Made by a program: the position numbers and the translations under genes. This document shows positions 52,569 to 60,715 of a stretch of DNA of 64,000 bases, in pieces. The DNA is taken from the NCBI GenBank assembly GCA_002966495.1, contig CP016490.1:2418001-2482000 (forward strand), read 5' to 3'. The stretch is from Halomonas sp. GFAJ-1. Lineage in GTDB: Bacteria > Pseudomonadota > Gammaproteobacteria > Pseudomonadales > Halomonadaceae. The notes beneath the pieces were generated by a model, which was not told the origin of the DNA, did not search any database, and was given only the letters and a program-made list of their open reading frames with translations. Positions within the stretch are counted from its first letter, which is position 1, and the number at the start of each line of letters is the position of its first letter.

Positions 52569-55217
52569 ATGAGTCACGACCTACACGAATCGCTACGCGA
52601 TAACGTACGTATTTTAGGCGATAGCCTAGGACGTACCATTGCCGACGATTTAGGCCAGGCATTTGTCGATAAAATCGAAACCATCCGAGCCCATGCTAAG
52701 CGGGGTCGCCAAAGCGATTCATTGCAGCAACGACAGCTGATTGAGTACTTGCGTCAGCTCCCAGAGCGGGATCTGTTGCCGGTGACCCGCGCGTTCAACC
52801 AGTTTCTAAACCTGGCCAATATTGCCGAGCAGCACTACCGGGCGCGCTTTCGCCGGGTGGAAGACTACAAGCCCGGCTCTCAGCCGGTGCTGGGTGAGCT
52901 GTTAAATCGTGCCCAGAAGGCTGGTAATTCCCCGCGCAAGTTGGTTGAGACCCTCGCTAATATGCGCGTGGAACTGGTACTAACAGCACACCCAACAGAA
53001 GTTATTCGCCGCACGTTAATTCAAAAATACGACGCCATTGATGAGTGCTTAACCGCGATTGAAAGCTCTGAAGACTACCCAGAGCGGGGTGCGCGCGCCC
53101 AAGGTCGCCTGGAAGAGCTCATTAGTCAGGCTTGGCACACCGATGAGATCCGTCATGAGAGGCCAACCCCCGTGGATGAAGCCAAATGGGGCTTTGCGGT
53201 GATTGAAAACTCCCTGTGGCAAGCGGTACCGGATTTCCACCGCGACCTAGACAGTCTGCTGTTGGAAACGGCCGGGGAGCGCCTTCCGTTGGACGCTGCG
53301 CCAATACGCTACGCTTCCTGGATGGGCGGCGACCGTGATGGTAATCCAAACGTGACGGCGAAGGTCACCCGTGAAGTATTGCTGCTAGGCCGCTGGATGG
53401 CCGCCGATCTCTACCTGCGTGACCTTGAACAGTTGAAAACCGAACTCTCTATGTGGAAGGCCAATAGTGCCCTGAAAGCAGAAGCAGGTGACGTGGCTGA
53501 ACCCTATCGGGAGGTGTTAAAACGCCTGCTGACGAGAATGGAAGCAACGCGGGACTGGGCCAAGGCGGAGTTAGATGATCGCAATTATGAGGGCGGGCCA
53601 ATTATTGAAACCCGCGACCAGCTCTATTCGCCGCTGTTAGCCTGCTACCGCTCGCTGTGTGATGTTGGCCTGGATACCATCGCCAACGGCGCCTTGCTGG
53701 ATACCCTGCGCCGCGTAGCGGTATTTGGTGTCACCCTCACCAAGCTCGACCTGCGCCAAGAAGCGAGCCGCCATGCGCAGGTTATTGAAGAGCTGACCAG
53801 TGCGCTGGGTCTTGGTCACTACCGTGAATGGGATGAAACCAAACGCCAAGAGTTTTTGCTTGGCGAACTCGCCTCGCGGCGTCCGTTGATTCCGCGCCGC
53901 TGGGAGTGCTCTGCTGAGTCCCGTGAGGTGCTCGATACGTTTAAGGTAATTGCGCAAGAGCAGTCAGAGGCGCTGGGTACTTACATTATCTCTATGGCAG
54001 CAGAGCCTTCTGACGTGCTCACCGTTGCGCTGCTGATGAAAGAGGTCGGGGGGCAAGTAACACTTCCCATTGCACCGCTGTTTGAAACGCTTAACGATTT
54101 GAATCATGCGGGTGACGTGATTGACCAGCTGCTGGCGATACCGGGCTACCGCGCGCTGATTGATGACCGCCAAGAAGTCATGATCGGTTACTCCGATTCG
54201 TCGAAAGATGCGGGACAGCTTGCTGCCGCTTGGGCACAGTACCGCGCCCAGGAAGCGCTGGTGAATGTGTGCGAAAAGCATAGCGTAGACTTAACCCTAT
54301 TCCACGGTCGCGGTGGCACCGTTGGCCGCGGCGGCGGTCCGGCCCACGCGGCGATACTTTCCCAGCCCCCCGGCTCGGTGAACGGTAGCCTGCGAGTGAC
54401 CGAACAGGGCGAGATGATTCGCTTTAAGTTCGGTCAGCCGGATATTGCCCTGCGGTCCATGGAAATTTATGCCTGTGCGGTGCTAGAAGCCACGTTACTG
54501 CCGCCACGTACGCCTGAGCCCCATTGGCGGGAGGAGATGGATCAGTTGGCTAAGGTCGCCCACGCCGCTTATGTGGGCGTGGTGCGTGAAGATCCTGATT
54601 TCGTTCCATACTTCCGTGCGGTAACTCCGGAAGGAGCGTTGGGCAGGCTACCGTTGGGCTCACGGCCCACCAAGCGCCGCCAAGATGGTGGTGTGGAAAC
54701 CCTGCGAGCGATACCGTGGATTTTCGCCTGGACGCAGATTCGCTTAATGCTGCCCGCGTGGCTGGGTAGCGGTGAAGCGTTTTCGCGGCGGCTAGAGCAG
54801 CCCGGCGGTCGTGAAGTGTTGCAAGAAATGCGCAATGAATGGCCGTTCTTTGGCACCTATCTAGACATGCTTGAGATGCTATTGGCCAAGGCTGATGTAG
54901 CGATTGCCGCTTACTACGAGCATCGGCTGGTGGATGAGCCGTCGCTAAAAGCCCTGGGTAAAAGGCTGCGTGAGCGTTTTGAGCGGCTGGAAGAGGCTGT
55001 GCTCGATATCCTCCAGCAGGAGAAATTGCTGGAAAATACGCCGCTCATTCGCCAGGCAATTGATGTGCGTAATCCTTACATCGACCCGCTTCACGGCTTA
55101 CAAGCGGAGCTTTTGCAGCGTAACCGCGATGCCGATGGCGCCATTAGTGCAGACCTATCCCGCGCGCTAATGGTGACCATGGCGGGCATTGCGGCCGGCT
55201 TACGCAACACAGGTTAA
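52569..55217 (+). CDS. ppc: Phosphoenolpyruvate carboxylase
   Basis: Carboxylates phosphoenolpyruvate to oxaloacetate. 882 residues from ATG 52569. The best ribosome site, AAGGAGG at 52554-52560, is 8 bases from this ATG but only 2 from ATG 52563, so the second is chosen. Motifs: LTAHPTEVIRRT with the catalytic His, GYSDSSKDAGQLAA, FHGRGGTVGRGGGPAHAAI with the catalytic Arg and His, and a C-terminal RNTG (QNTG in most). The gene ends in the strong hairpin 55237-55269. Confidence 0.97.
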   Translation: MSHDLHESLRDNVRILGDSLGRTIADDLGQAFVDKIETIRAHAKRGRQSDSLQQRQLIEYLRQLPERDLLPVTRAFNQFLNLANIAEQHYRARFRRVEDYKPGSQPVLGELLNRAQKAGNSPRKLVETLANMRVELVLTAHPTEVIRRTLIQKYDAIDECLTAIESSEDYPERGARAQGRLEELISQAWHTDEIRHERPTPVDEAKWGFAVIENSLWQAVPDFHRDLDSLLLETAGERLPLDAAPIRYASWMGGDRDGNPNVTAKVTREVLLLGRWMAADLYLRDLEQLKTELSMWKANSALKAEAGDVAEPYREVLKRLLTRMEATRDWAKAELDDRNYEGGPIIETRDQLYSPLLACYRSLCDVGLDTIANGALLDTLRRVAVFGVTLTKLDLRQEASRHAQVIEELTSALGLGHYREWDETKRQEFLLGELASRRPLIPRRWECSAESREVLDTFKVIAQEQSEALGTYIISMAAEPSDVLTVALLMKEVGGQVTLPIAPLFETLNDLNHAGDVIDQLLAIPGYRALIDDRQEVMIGYSDSSKDAGQLAAAWAQYRAQEALVNVCEKHSVDLTLFHGRGGTVGRGGGPAHAAILSQPPGSVNGSLRVTEQGEMIRFKFGQPDIALRSMEIYACAVLEATLLPPRTPEPHWREEMDQLAKVAHAAYVGVVREDPDFVPYFRAVTPEGALGRLPLGSRPTKRRQDGGVETLRAIPWIFAWTQIRLMLPAWLGSGEAFSRRLEQPGGREVLQEMRNEWPFFGTYLDMLEMLLAKADVAIAAYYEHRLVDEPSLKALGKRLRERFERLEEAVLDILQQEKLLENTPLIRQAIDVRNPYIDPLHGLQAELLQRNRDADGAISADLSRALMVTMAGIAAGLRNTG

Positions 55218-55236
55218 ATTCGTCATCCTGTCCACT

Positions 55237-55269
55237 AGCGCCGCTACCCTTGGGTGGCGGCGCTTTTTT
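55237..55269 (+). terminator. Terminator of ppc
   Basis: Stem AGCGCCGCTACCC / GGGTGGCGGCGCT (one G-U) with a TT-type loop and a TTTTTTT tail, 20 bases after the ppc stop. Confidence 0.95.
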
Positions 55270-55295
55270 AATCGACTACCGTTGGTTGGCGCTTT

Positions 55296-56312
55296 ATGTC
55301 GTTACGAAAATCTACTCGAATTAATAAATACATCAGCGAAAGCGGCCTCTGCTCCCGCCGTGAGGCTGACCGCTATGTGGAACAAGGCAATGTCTGGATT
55401 AATGGCCGCCGTGCGACCACCGGCGACCAAGTAGTGGCGGGTGACCGGGTAAAAGTTAACGGTCAGGACATTGAGCCTCAGGAGGAGGAAGATTTAGTCC
55501 TTATCGCGCTTAACAAGCCGGTGGGTATTGTCAGCACCACGGAGTCGGCGGAAAAAGACAACATCGTTGAGTTCGTAAAACACGGCACGCGTATCTTTCC
55601 CATTGGGCGCCTGGATAAAGACTCCCAAGGGCTTATTTTCCTCACCAATAATGGCGACTTGGTGAATAAAATTCTGCGCGCTAATAACAACCATGAAAAA
55701 GAGTACGTGGTCACGGTCAACAAGCCGATTACCGATGAGTTTATTGCCGGTATGCAGGGTGGCGTGCCGATCTTAGGGCAGGTGACCAAAAAGTGTAAGG
55801 TCGCTAAAGAGTCGACGTTTGTATTCACTATTACGCTGGTACAAGGGCTAAACCGCCAGATCCGCCGCATGTGTGAGTATTTCGGCTACGACGTTACCCA
55901 GCTGGTTCGCACACGCATCATGAATGTCTCGCTAAAAGGCTTGGCGCTGGGCGACTGGCGGGATTTAACGCCGAAAGAGATCGATACCATCATTAGGCTT
56001 ACCGAGACCTCTGATCCTGTACCGGAGAAGAAAAAGCCAGTCAGCAGGCCCAACTATAGCGCTCGTTCAGACGCTGGAAAGGGAAACCAACCGGCAGCTA
56101 AAAAGGCCCAGAAGGGGGCTAAGCCAAGCGGGAAAGTTCGTAAAGATCCAAAAGGTAAAGCCGCAGGCCCAGCAAAAGCCCACGCGAAGGCTAAACCTGC
56201 CAGTGGTAAGCCCGGTATAAAAGGGAAAGCTGGCGCTAAAACGGTGGGTAAGGGGCGAGCCGGAAGAGGCAAGCCTACAACGGGTGGCAAGCCATCGTCG
56301 CGCCGTAAGTAG
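55296..56312 (+). CDS. rluF: 23S rRNA pseudouridine(2604) synthase RluF
   Basis: 338 residues. S4-like RNA-binding domain at the start (RINKYISESGLCSRREADR), then the RsuA/RluB-type core with the catalytic Asp in PIGRLDKDSQGLIFLT, LNRQIRRMCEYFGYDV and TRIMNVSLKG. Close likeness to E. coli RluF over the core is clear. The last 85 residues are a low-complexity Lys/Gly/Ala/Pro tail (KGKAGAKTVGKGRAGRGK), as in many RluF, probably RNA-binding. ATG 55296 lies 79 bases after ppc. Confidence 0.92.
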   Translation: MSLRKSTRINKYISESGLCSRREADRYVEQGNVWINGRRATTGDQVVAGDRVKVNGQDIEPQEEEDLVLIALNKPVGIVSTTESAEKDNIVEFVKHGTRIFPIGRLDKDSQGLIFLTNNGDLVNKILRANNNHEKEYVVTVNKPITDEFIAGMQGGVPILGQVTKKCKVAKESTFVFTITLVQGLNRQIRRMCEYFGYDVTQLVRTRIMNVSLKGLALGDWRDLTPKEIDTIIRLTETSDPVPEKKKPVSRPNYSARSDAGKGNQPAAKKAQKGAKPSGKVRKDPKGKAAGPAKAHAKAKPASGKPGIKGKAGAKTVGKGRAGRGKPTTGGKPSSRRK

Positions 56313-56350
56313 CGTCCGCTACATGTTATGCGCTTTTCTCGAAAACGTGA

Positions 56351-56641
56351 TTGAGCACTTCTATTTTGATTCTTGTAGCTGTTTTTTATGTTGTTGTCAG
56401 CGTTATTGCTTATACCGTTTACGCCGTTGATAAAAAAGCGGCCATTAAAAAGCGCCAGCGGGTGAGCGAGAAATCGCTGCATCTGCTGGCGCTGGCAGGC
56501 GGCTGGCCGGGCGCTTGGTTTGCCCAACAGCGCCTGCGCCATAAAACCCAAAAGACAAGCTTTCGACTTATGTTTTGGATGACCGTAGCGCTGAATGTAG
56601 GAGGTCTGTGGGTATTAATGCCTTTTATACTTGGCCATTAG
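56351..56641 (+). CDS. DUF1294 membrane protein
   Basis: 96 residues from TTG 56351 (no ATG is available ahead of the conserved part). DUF1294 features: a first helix (ILILVAVFYVVVSVIAYTVYAVD), the conserved KRQRVSEKSLHLLALAGGWPGAW block and QKTSFRLMFWMTVALNVG helix. Function unknown. Its 3' end overlaps that of trpG on the other strand by 17 bases. It may be read through from rluF, 38 bases upstream. Confidence 0.78.
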   Translation: MSTSILILVAVFYVVVSVIAYTVYAVDKKAAIKKRQRVSEKSLHLLALAGGWPGAWFAQQRLRHKTQKTSFRLMFWMTVALNVGGLWVLMPFILGH

Positions 56642-57299
56642 GTGTGAAAAGAAAGTTGGCTATTAGCTCTTTTCCGCCTTCGGTGGCAAACGACTCCGGG
56701 TGAAATTGTATGCCGTGTATTGGATAGTCCCTATGTTTCACGCCCATTAGCTCAAACTCACCAACTGCCTGCCAACTGGCACGCTGCTCAAACTTATCAG
56801 CCGTTAGTTCGCCCACGGTGGCGGTGACTTCCAGGCACTCGGGCAGGGAGGCCGCATCAGCAATCAGTGAGTGGTAGCGCATCACCTCAAGCTGGTCGGG
56901 TACGCCGTTAAATACCGAGCGGTTGTTGTGGTTAATGGGGCTGATTTTGCCGTGCATGGGCAGTGGGGCGTTAATCACCTTGCCGCCAAACACATGGACG
57001 ATGCCCTGCATGCCCAGGCATACGCCTAACAAGGGCGTGGTTTTGCCGAGTTTCTCGATCACTTCAGCACAAACCCCAAAGTAGCGCGGGTCATCCGGGG
57101 AGCCTGGGCCGGGGGAGATGATGATGCGGTTGGGAGCCATTTCCTCAATGGCGCTGAAATCGATCTGATTATTACGTTTGACGATGATTTCAAAGTGAGG
57201 AAGCTCGCCGCGATTCTTCTCTGTAGTGAGAATTTCACCGATAAACTGGTAGAGGTTATAGGTGAAGGAGTCGTAGTTATCGATAATTAGCACCTTCAT
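56625..57299 (-). CDS. trpG: Anthranilate synthase component II (glutamine amidotransferase)
   Basis: 224 residues. Class I amidotransferase with the oxyanion-loop motif ISPGPGSPDDP, nucleophile Cys in LGVCLGMQGI and His/Glu in GIQFHPESFATEGG. It supplies ammonia to component I to make anthranilate. ATGA overlap with trpE gives tight coupling. PabA is the alternative, but the TrpR-type operator upstream and the absence of other pab genes favour TrpG. Confidence 0.87.
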   Translation of the reverse strand: MKVLIIDNYDSFTYNLYQFIGEILTTEKNRGELPHFEIIVKRNNQIDFSAIEEMAPNRIIISPGPGSPDDPRYFGVCAEVIEKLGKTTPLLGVCLGMQGIVHVFGGKVINAPLPMHGKISPINHNNRSVFNGVPDQLEVMRYHSLIADAASLPECLEVTATVGELTADKFEQRASWQAVGEFELMGVKHRDYPIHGIQFHPESFATEGGKELIANFLFTPNGQV

Positions 57300-58717
57300 G
57301 CTTGGCTCTCCATATCCGCGCTCATAAAAGGGGCAAGGGCTTTGCGAGTGCCGGCAAATTTGCGGCGAATCTCTTCGTATTCATCGTCGGCGTTACTATC
57401 AAATACGTTCCCGCCGCAGGTTTGCACGTAAGCGCGTTCACCGTTCACAAACACCGTGCGAATGGGAATAGCAAAGGTGCAGTCGCCGTTAAACGAGAAC
57501 TGGCCCACCGCGCCGCCGTAAGGGCCACGACCGTCATTTTCCAGGTCGTCGATGATTTTCATAGCCTCGATTTTTGGCGCACCGGTTAGTGTGCCCGCCG
57601 GGAAGTTGCTGGCAAGAGCCGTAAACATATCTTCACCTTCGGCGATAATCCCTACAATTTCGCTGGAAATATGCTGCACATGGCTGAAGCGCTTAATGTC
57701 CATCAGGCTGCGCACTTTTACCGTGCCGAACTGGGCGACGCGGCCGATATCGTTGCGGTGCAGATCCACAATCATATTATGCTCAGCGATCTCTTTCGGG
57801 TCGTTAAGCAGCGCTCGGGCAAGCTGGGTATCCTCTTGAGGCGTTTGGCCGCGCAGGGTGGTGCCCGCAAGAGGAAAGGTTTCCATTTCCCCCTGGCGCA
57901 GCCGGAACAGCAGCTCAGGGCTTGCGCCAATCAGCTTCTGTTCGCCAAATTTAACGTAGTACATCTGTGGTGAGGGATTAATCGTGCGCAGTTGGTCGTA
58001 GAGCGCGAGGGTGTCGCCTTCAATACGGAAGCGCTTTTTAAAGCCCACTTCGCACTGGAATACTTTGCCGTCGATAATATCCTGCTTTACCTTGGCAACC
58101 GCCTCGGCGTGTTCGGCTTTGCTCATGGTGTCGCCCAACGCAGTAATGTGCAGCGGGCCTGCCGGTTCGTCGTCGGCGTCGATCAGCGTTTGCAGAAACG
58201 CGTAGCGGCTATTGTCGTAGTAGAAGTAGGTGACCTCGCCGGTCATTTTGTCGAGAATCAGACCATCTTTATACAGCCCAAAGCGAAAGGTATCGAAGTC
58301 GTCACTGGCTTTCAGAGTGAGTGAGGGTTCGAAGTACTGCATGGCGTCGTAGCCAAGATAACCGCTTAGCCCGCCCGCATATTTACGAGAAATAATATTT
58401 TGTGGGATCAGGCTGCGCAGCAGTTCATAAGGGTTGTCACTTGGGTAGCGGTTGGCGTTGCCGTCGCGGTCTTCAATGGTCAGCGTGTTGCCGTTGGCGT
58501 ACAGAATGTATTCGGGGTCGAAGCCTATAATGGAGTGACGCGCTATGTGGCTATCTTCGCCCAGCGACTCCAGCATGTAGCAGTTATCAAACTGTCGTTC
58601 AATTTTTTGAAACAGGGCAAAGAAATCGCAGTCCGCCGCCAGCGTCACATAGTGAGGCTTGCGCGGTAGCGTAAACGGCTGCGGGCCTTGAGTAGAGTGC
58701 GTGTTAGCAGTGCTCAT
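57296..58717 (-). CDS. trpE: Anthranilate synthase component I
   Basis: 473 residues. The chorismate-binding domain covers the last 260 residues, with FPLAGTTLRG, NDPKEIAEHNMIVDLHRNDIGR, GTLTGAPKIEAMKII and GPYGGAVGQFS. In the N-terminal part MLESLGEDS carries the LLES-type residues that bind Trp in TrpE. It is shorter than E. coli TrpE (520), as in other compact TrpE/PabB. Paired with trpG and trpR by 4-base ATGA overlaps. A PabB role is less likely for the same reasons. Confidence 0.85.
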   Translation of the reverse strand: MSTANTHSTQGPQPFTLPRKPHYVTLAADCDFFALFQKIERQFDNCYMLESLGEDSHIARHSIIGFDPEYILYANGNTLTIEDRDGNANRYPSDNPYELLRSLIPQNIISRKYAGGLSGYLGYDAMQYFEPSLTLKASDDFDTFRFGLYKDGLILDKMTGEVTYFYYDNSRYAFLQTLIDADDEPAGPLHITALGDTMSKAEHAEAVAKVKQDIIDGKVFQCEVGFKKRFRIEGDTLALYDQLRTINPSPQMYYVKFGEQKLIGASPELLFRLRQGEMETFPLAGTTLRGQTPQEDTQLARALLNDPKEIAEHNMIVDLHRNDIGRVAQFGTVKVRSLMDIKRFSHVQHISSEIVGIIAEGEDMFTALASNFPAGTLTGAPKIEAMKIIDDLENDGRGPYGGAVGQFSFNGDCTFAIPIRTVFVNGERAYVQTCGGNVFDSNADDEYEEIRRKFAGTRKALAPFMSADMESQA

Positions 58718-58992
58718 AAGTCATCATTCCGTGAAGAGGGTAGCGTCGTTAAAGCGCGTGACCCGCGTGAAACCGTAGCAATACCCACGCCGAGAGTTTC
58801 GGCAATTTTGCGGTGGGGCACGCCTTCGCGCAGCAGCTTAAAAATCTGCAGACGTTTACTGATTTCTTGGTACTCCGCGGGTGTCAACAGGCTGGCAAGC
58901 GCTTCGTGCATTGCCTTAGGCGAGTCAATGGCGAGCAAATGACGAACCAGCTCTGCTTGGAAATTATCATTTAAAGAAACGTTTGCAGGCAC
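58714..58992 (-). CDS. trpR: Trp operon repressor TrpR
   Basis: 92 residues from GTG 58992. The TrpR core is present: LTPAEYQEISKRLQIFKLL, then the helix-turn-helix VPHRKIAETLGVGIATVSRGSRAL, with GVGIATVSRGS very close to the E. coli recognition helix. It is the first gene of the trpR-trpE-trpG operon, with its operator at 59016-59039, so it should repress its own operon when Trp is bound. TrpR in E. coli is 108 residues and sits apart from trp genes. The ribosome site is poor. Confidence 0.88.
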   Translation of the reverse strand: MPANVSLNDNFQAELVRHLLAIDSPKAMHEALASLLTPAEYQEISKRLQIFKLLREGVPHRKIAETLGVGIATVSRGSRALTTLPSSRNDDL

Positions 58993-59015
58993 TGTTTATC
59001 ACCGAGCCGTTATTT

Positions 59016-59039
59016 AATGTACTAGCGTACTAGTACATT
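59016..59039. promoter_or_regulatory. TrpR operator, 24-bp perfect inverted repeat
   Basis: Arms AATGTACTAG (59016-59025) and CTAGTACATT (59030-59039) around CGTA are perfectly symmetric. The inner GTACTAG-N4-CTAGTAC equals the E. coli TrpR consensus architecture, as in the aroH operator. It lies 24 bases ahead of the trpR start. Confidence 0.88.
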
Positions 59040-59176
59040 AACAGCGTGAGATAAAAGGTCAATGCCTAATCGATGTCAGCGCTATGTTTTTGACGTTAGC
59101 GGGTTACAGAAGATGCTGAAAAGAGGGCTTTCTGGAAAAAGCGTGCTGACCAACACGGTTAGCAGATTTCTACACG

Positions 59177-59746
59177 CTAAAACGGCAGATGCAGCGAAGC
59201 GCTCATCATATTGAGATGGCTGAGGGTGGGGGCGTCGATACGTTCGTACTCAAGCCGACTCACTAACCGGTTAATTGTCATCGTCGCACCGAACCCTTGC
59301 AGTAGGGCAGTGCCACCGCTGTCGGCTAGGGGTTGGTCGGTTTCACCCCGCCACTCGGTAAAGCCGGATTTAGCATATACGCTGAAAGACCCCATGCGAA
59401 CGCCGGCAACAACAGCACCGCCTAGACTAAGGGTGTCCATTATCAGTGGGGAAACGCTGTTAGAGATGGGGACTTCTTCACTTTCCCGGTAGGCAATCTC
59501 AGCGCCAATATCCAAACGGGGCAGGTGTGATGGGCTAAACCCAGCGGTGAGGCGAAAACCCGTGGTGTAGGTATCCAAACTGTTTAAGTCGCTACCTTCC
59601 AGTACCACACCATTGGCGAGTGTGATGAGTTCGCTTTCAGTGGCGGCATAGGCCATAACGGGAGTGCCGTCATTGGCAGCGCAGTTCATAAAAGGGAGCA
59701 TGGTGCCAAAAGCGCTAAAGAGCAGGGTGCTTGCCAGGCGATTCAT
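59177..59746 (-). CDS. Small outer-membrane beta-barrel protein
   Basis: 189 residues. A signal sequence (STLLFSAFGTMLPFMNCAA) has an LPFMNC start that could fit a lipobox only poorly. The rest has strand-like segments: TGFRLTAGFSP, LDIGAEIAYRES, GAVVAGVRMGSFSVYAKSGF, VSRLEYERIDA and a C-terminal LPF. The 8-strand pattern and terminal Phe suggest an OmpA/OmpW-like small barrel, but no family is certain. It stands alone on the minus strand, 43 bases after the methyltransferase frame on the same strand. Confidence 0.65.
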   Translation of the reverse strand: MNRLASTLLFSAFGTMLPFMNCAANDGTPVMAYAATESELITLANGVVLEGSDLNSLDTYTTGFRLTAGFSPSHLPRLDIGAEIAYRESEEVPISNSVSPLIMDTLSLGGAVVAGVRMGSFSVYAKSGFTEWRGETDQPLADSGGTALLQGFGATMTINRLVSRLEYERIDAPTLSHLNMMSASLHLPF

Positions 59747-59789
59747 TGGCGTTCCTCTGTCCTTTTACATGGAAGTCATCCTAACCAGC

Positions 59790-60614
59790 CTAGCAACGGG
59801 CGCTAATTTCCACCACGTTAATTGCGTTATTAGCCAAATTTTCTAGCAGATTTTTTCCCATTTTCAAAAAGCGCTCGCCAAATATCCACTGAGGAGAGAG
59901 CACGGCCGTGTGTGGCGTTTGCTCTTTTTGTCGCTGCCGCTGTCGCCATTCAAGCGCGGTTCTGCTCCAATCTTCGCAATGTGATAGCTGAAAACCGTTC
60001 GTCTCAAGTAGCTTGGTTAGCTCGGCTATGGTGAGTAGGTGCGAATGTTCTGGCGTTGCCGCCCACGGCACGGGGTAGCGGAGGTCGGCAATGTTTTCGC
60101 CACTGACCACCTCGTGCATTACGAGCTTTCCGCCGGGACGAAGAACGCGGCGGCACTGCGCAAGCACGTGGGCAGGGGCAGGCATGTTCATTAAGCTGTG
60201 TTGAAACAGGACGGCATCGAATGTGTGTTCTGAAAAGGGCAATGCGCATGCATCTCCGGTCACACAGCGAAGGGGCGGGTTGGCCGAATGAAGCGATAAA
60301 TCAGTCAGCGCCTGGTTAAGTACGTTAAAGCGGTAGGTGATATCCAGCCCGGTGATATGAAACCCAAGCGCTGCCCCTTGACGCATTAACCCGCCTACGC
60401 CTGAACCAATATCCAGCACGTGTTTATGCGTTTGTGGGTCAAGCAGGCTAAGCAGTTTTTTTGACGCGGCGATACCGCCAATATGCAGCTGATCTAACGG
60501 GGCGAGCTGGTGCAGGGTAGGGCCATCGGGGTAGTGAGTGCGAATTTGAGTGAGAATATCGCCATCGCGCAGCCCTTGGTGGTAGTGCTCGGTTAGCGGC
60601 TGGTGAGTGGCCAT
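59790..60614 (-). CDS. Class I SAM-dependent methyltransferase
   Basis: 274 residues. SAM motif I is VLDIGSGVGGLMRQG, motif II (LDITYRFN) and the acid residue of the GDACALPF loop, with the FQHSLMNMPAP and CRRVLRPGGKLVMHE motif III segment: a UbiE/type-11 layout. The preceding LDQLHIGGIAASKKL resembles the region before motif I in sarcosine-type methyltransferases. The substrate cannot be told from sequence. It is on the same strand as the acyl-CoA synthetase but after a terminator. Confidence 0.8.
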   Translation of the reverse strand: MATHQPLTEHYHQGLRDGDILTQIRTHYPDGPTLHQLAPLDQLHIGGIAASKKLLSLLDPQTHKHVLDIGSGVGGLMRQGAALGFHITGLDITYRFNVLNQALTDLSLHSANPPLRCVTGDACALPFSEHTFDAVLFQHSLMNMPAPAHVLAQCRRVLRPGGKLVMHEVVSGENIADLRYPVPWAATPEHSHLLTIAELTKLLETNGFQLSHCEDWSRTALEWRQRQRQKEQTPHTAVLSPQWIFGERFLKMGKNLLENLANNAINVVEISARC

Positions 60615-60655
60615 GTCAGTGTCTCGTTATAGAGGAAGTTATATGAATAAAGTGA

Positions 60656-60678
60656 AACGCCGACCGGGGGCCGGCGTT
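60656..60678 (-). terminator. Terminator of the acyl-CoA synthetase gene
   Basis: Arms AACGCCGACC and GGCCGGCGTT (9 of 10 paired) with a GGG loop; on the minus strand it is followed by TTCACTTTATT. It lies 38 bases after the synthetase stop. Confidence 0.6.
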
Positions 60679-60715
60679 CATTAAAACGATGTTTGAAAAA
60701 CAAGGCTTGATGGAA

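Noticed and set aside
56351..59039. pabA-pabB instead of trpG-trpE
   Set aside because: TrpR gene and TrpR-type operator sit in the same operon; the Pab route needs neither. Not fully excluded.
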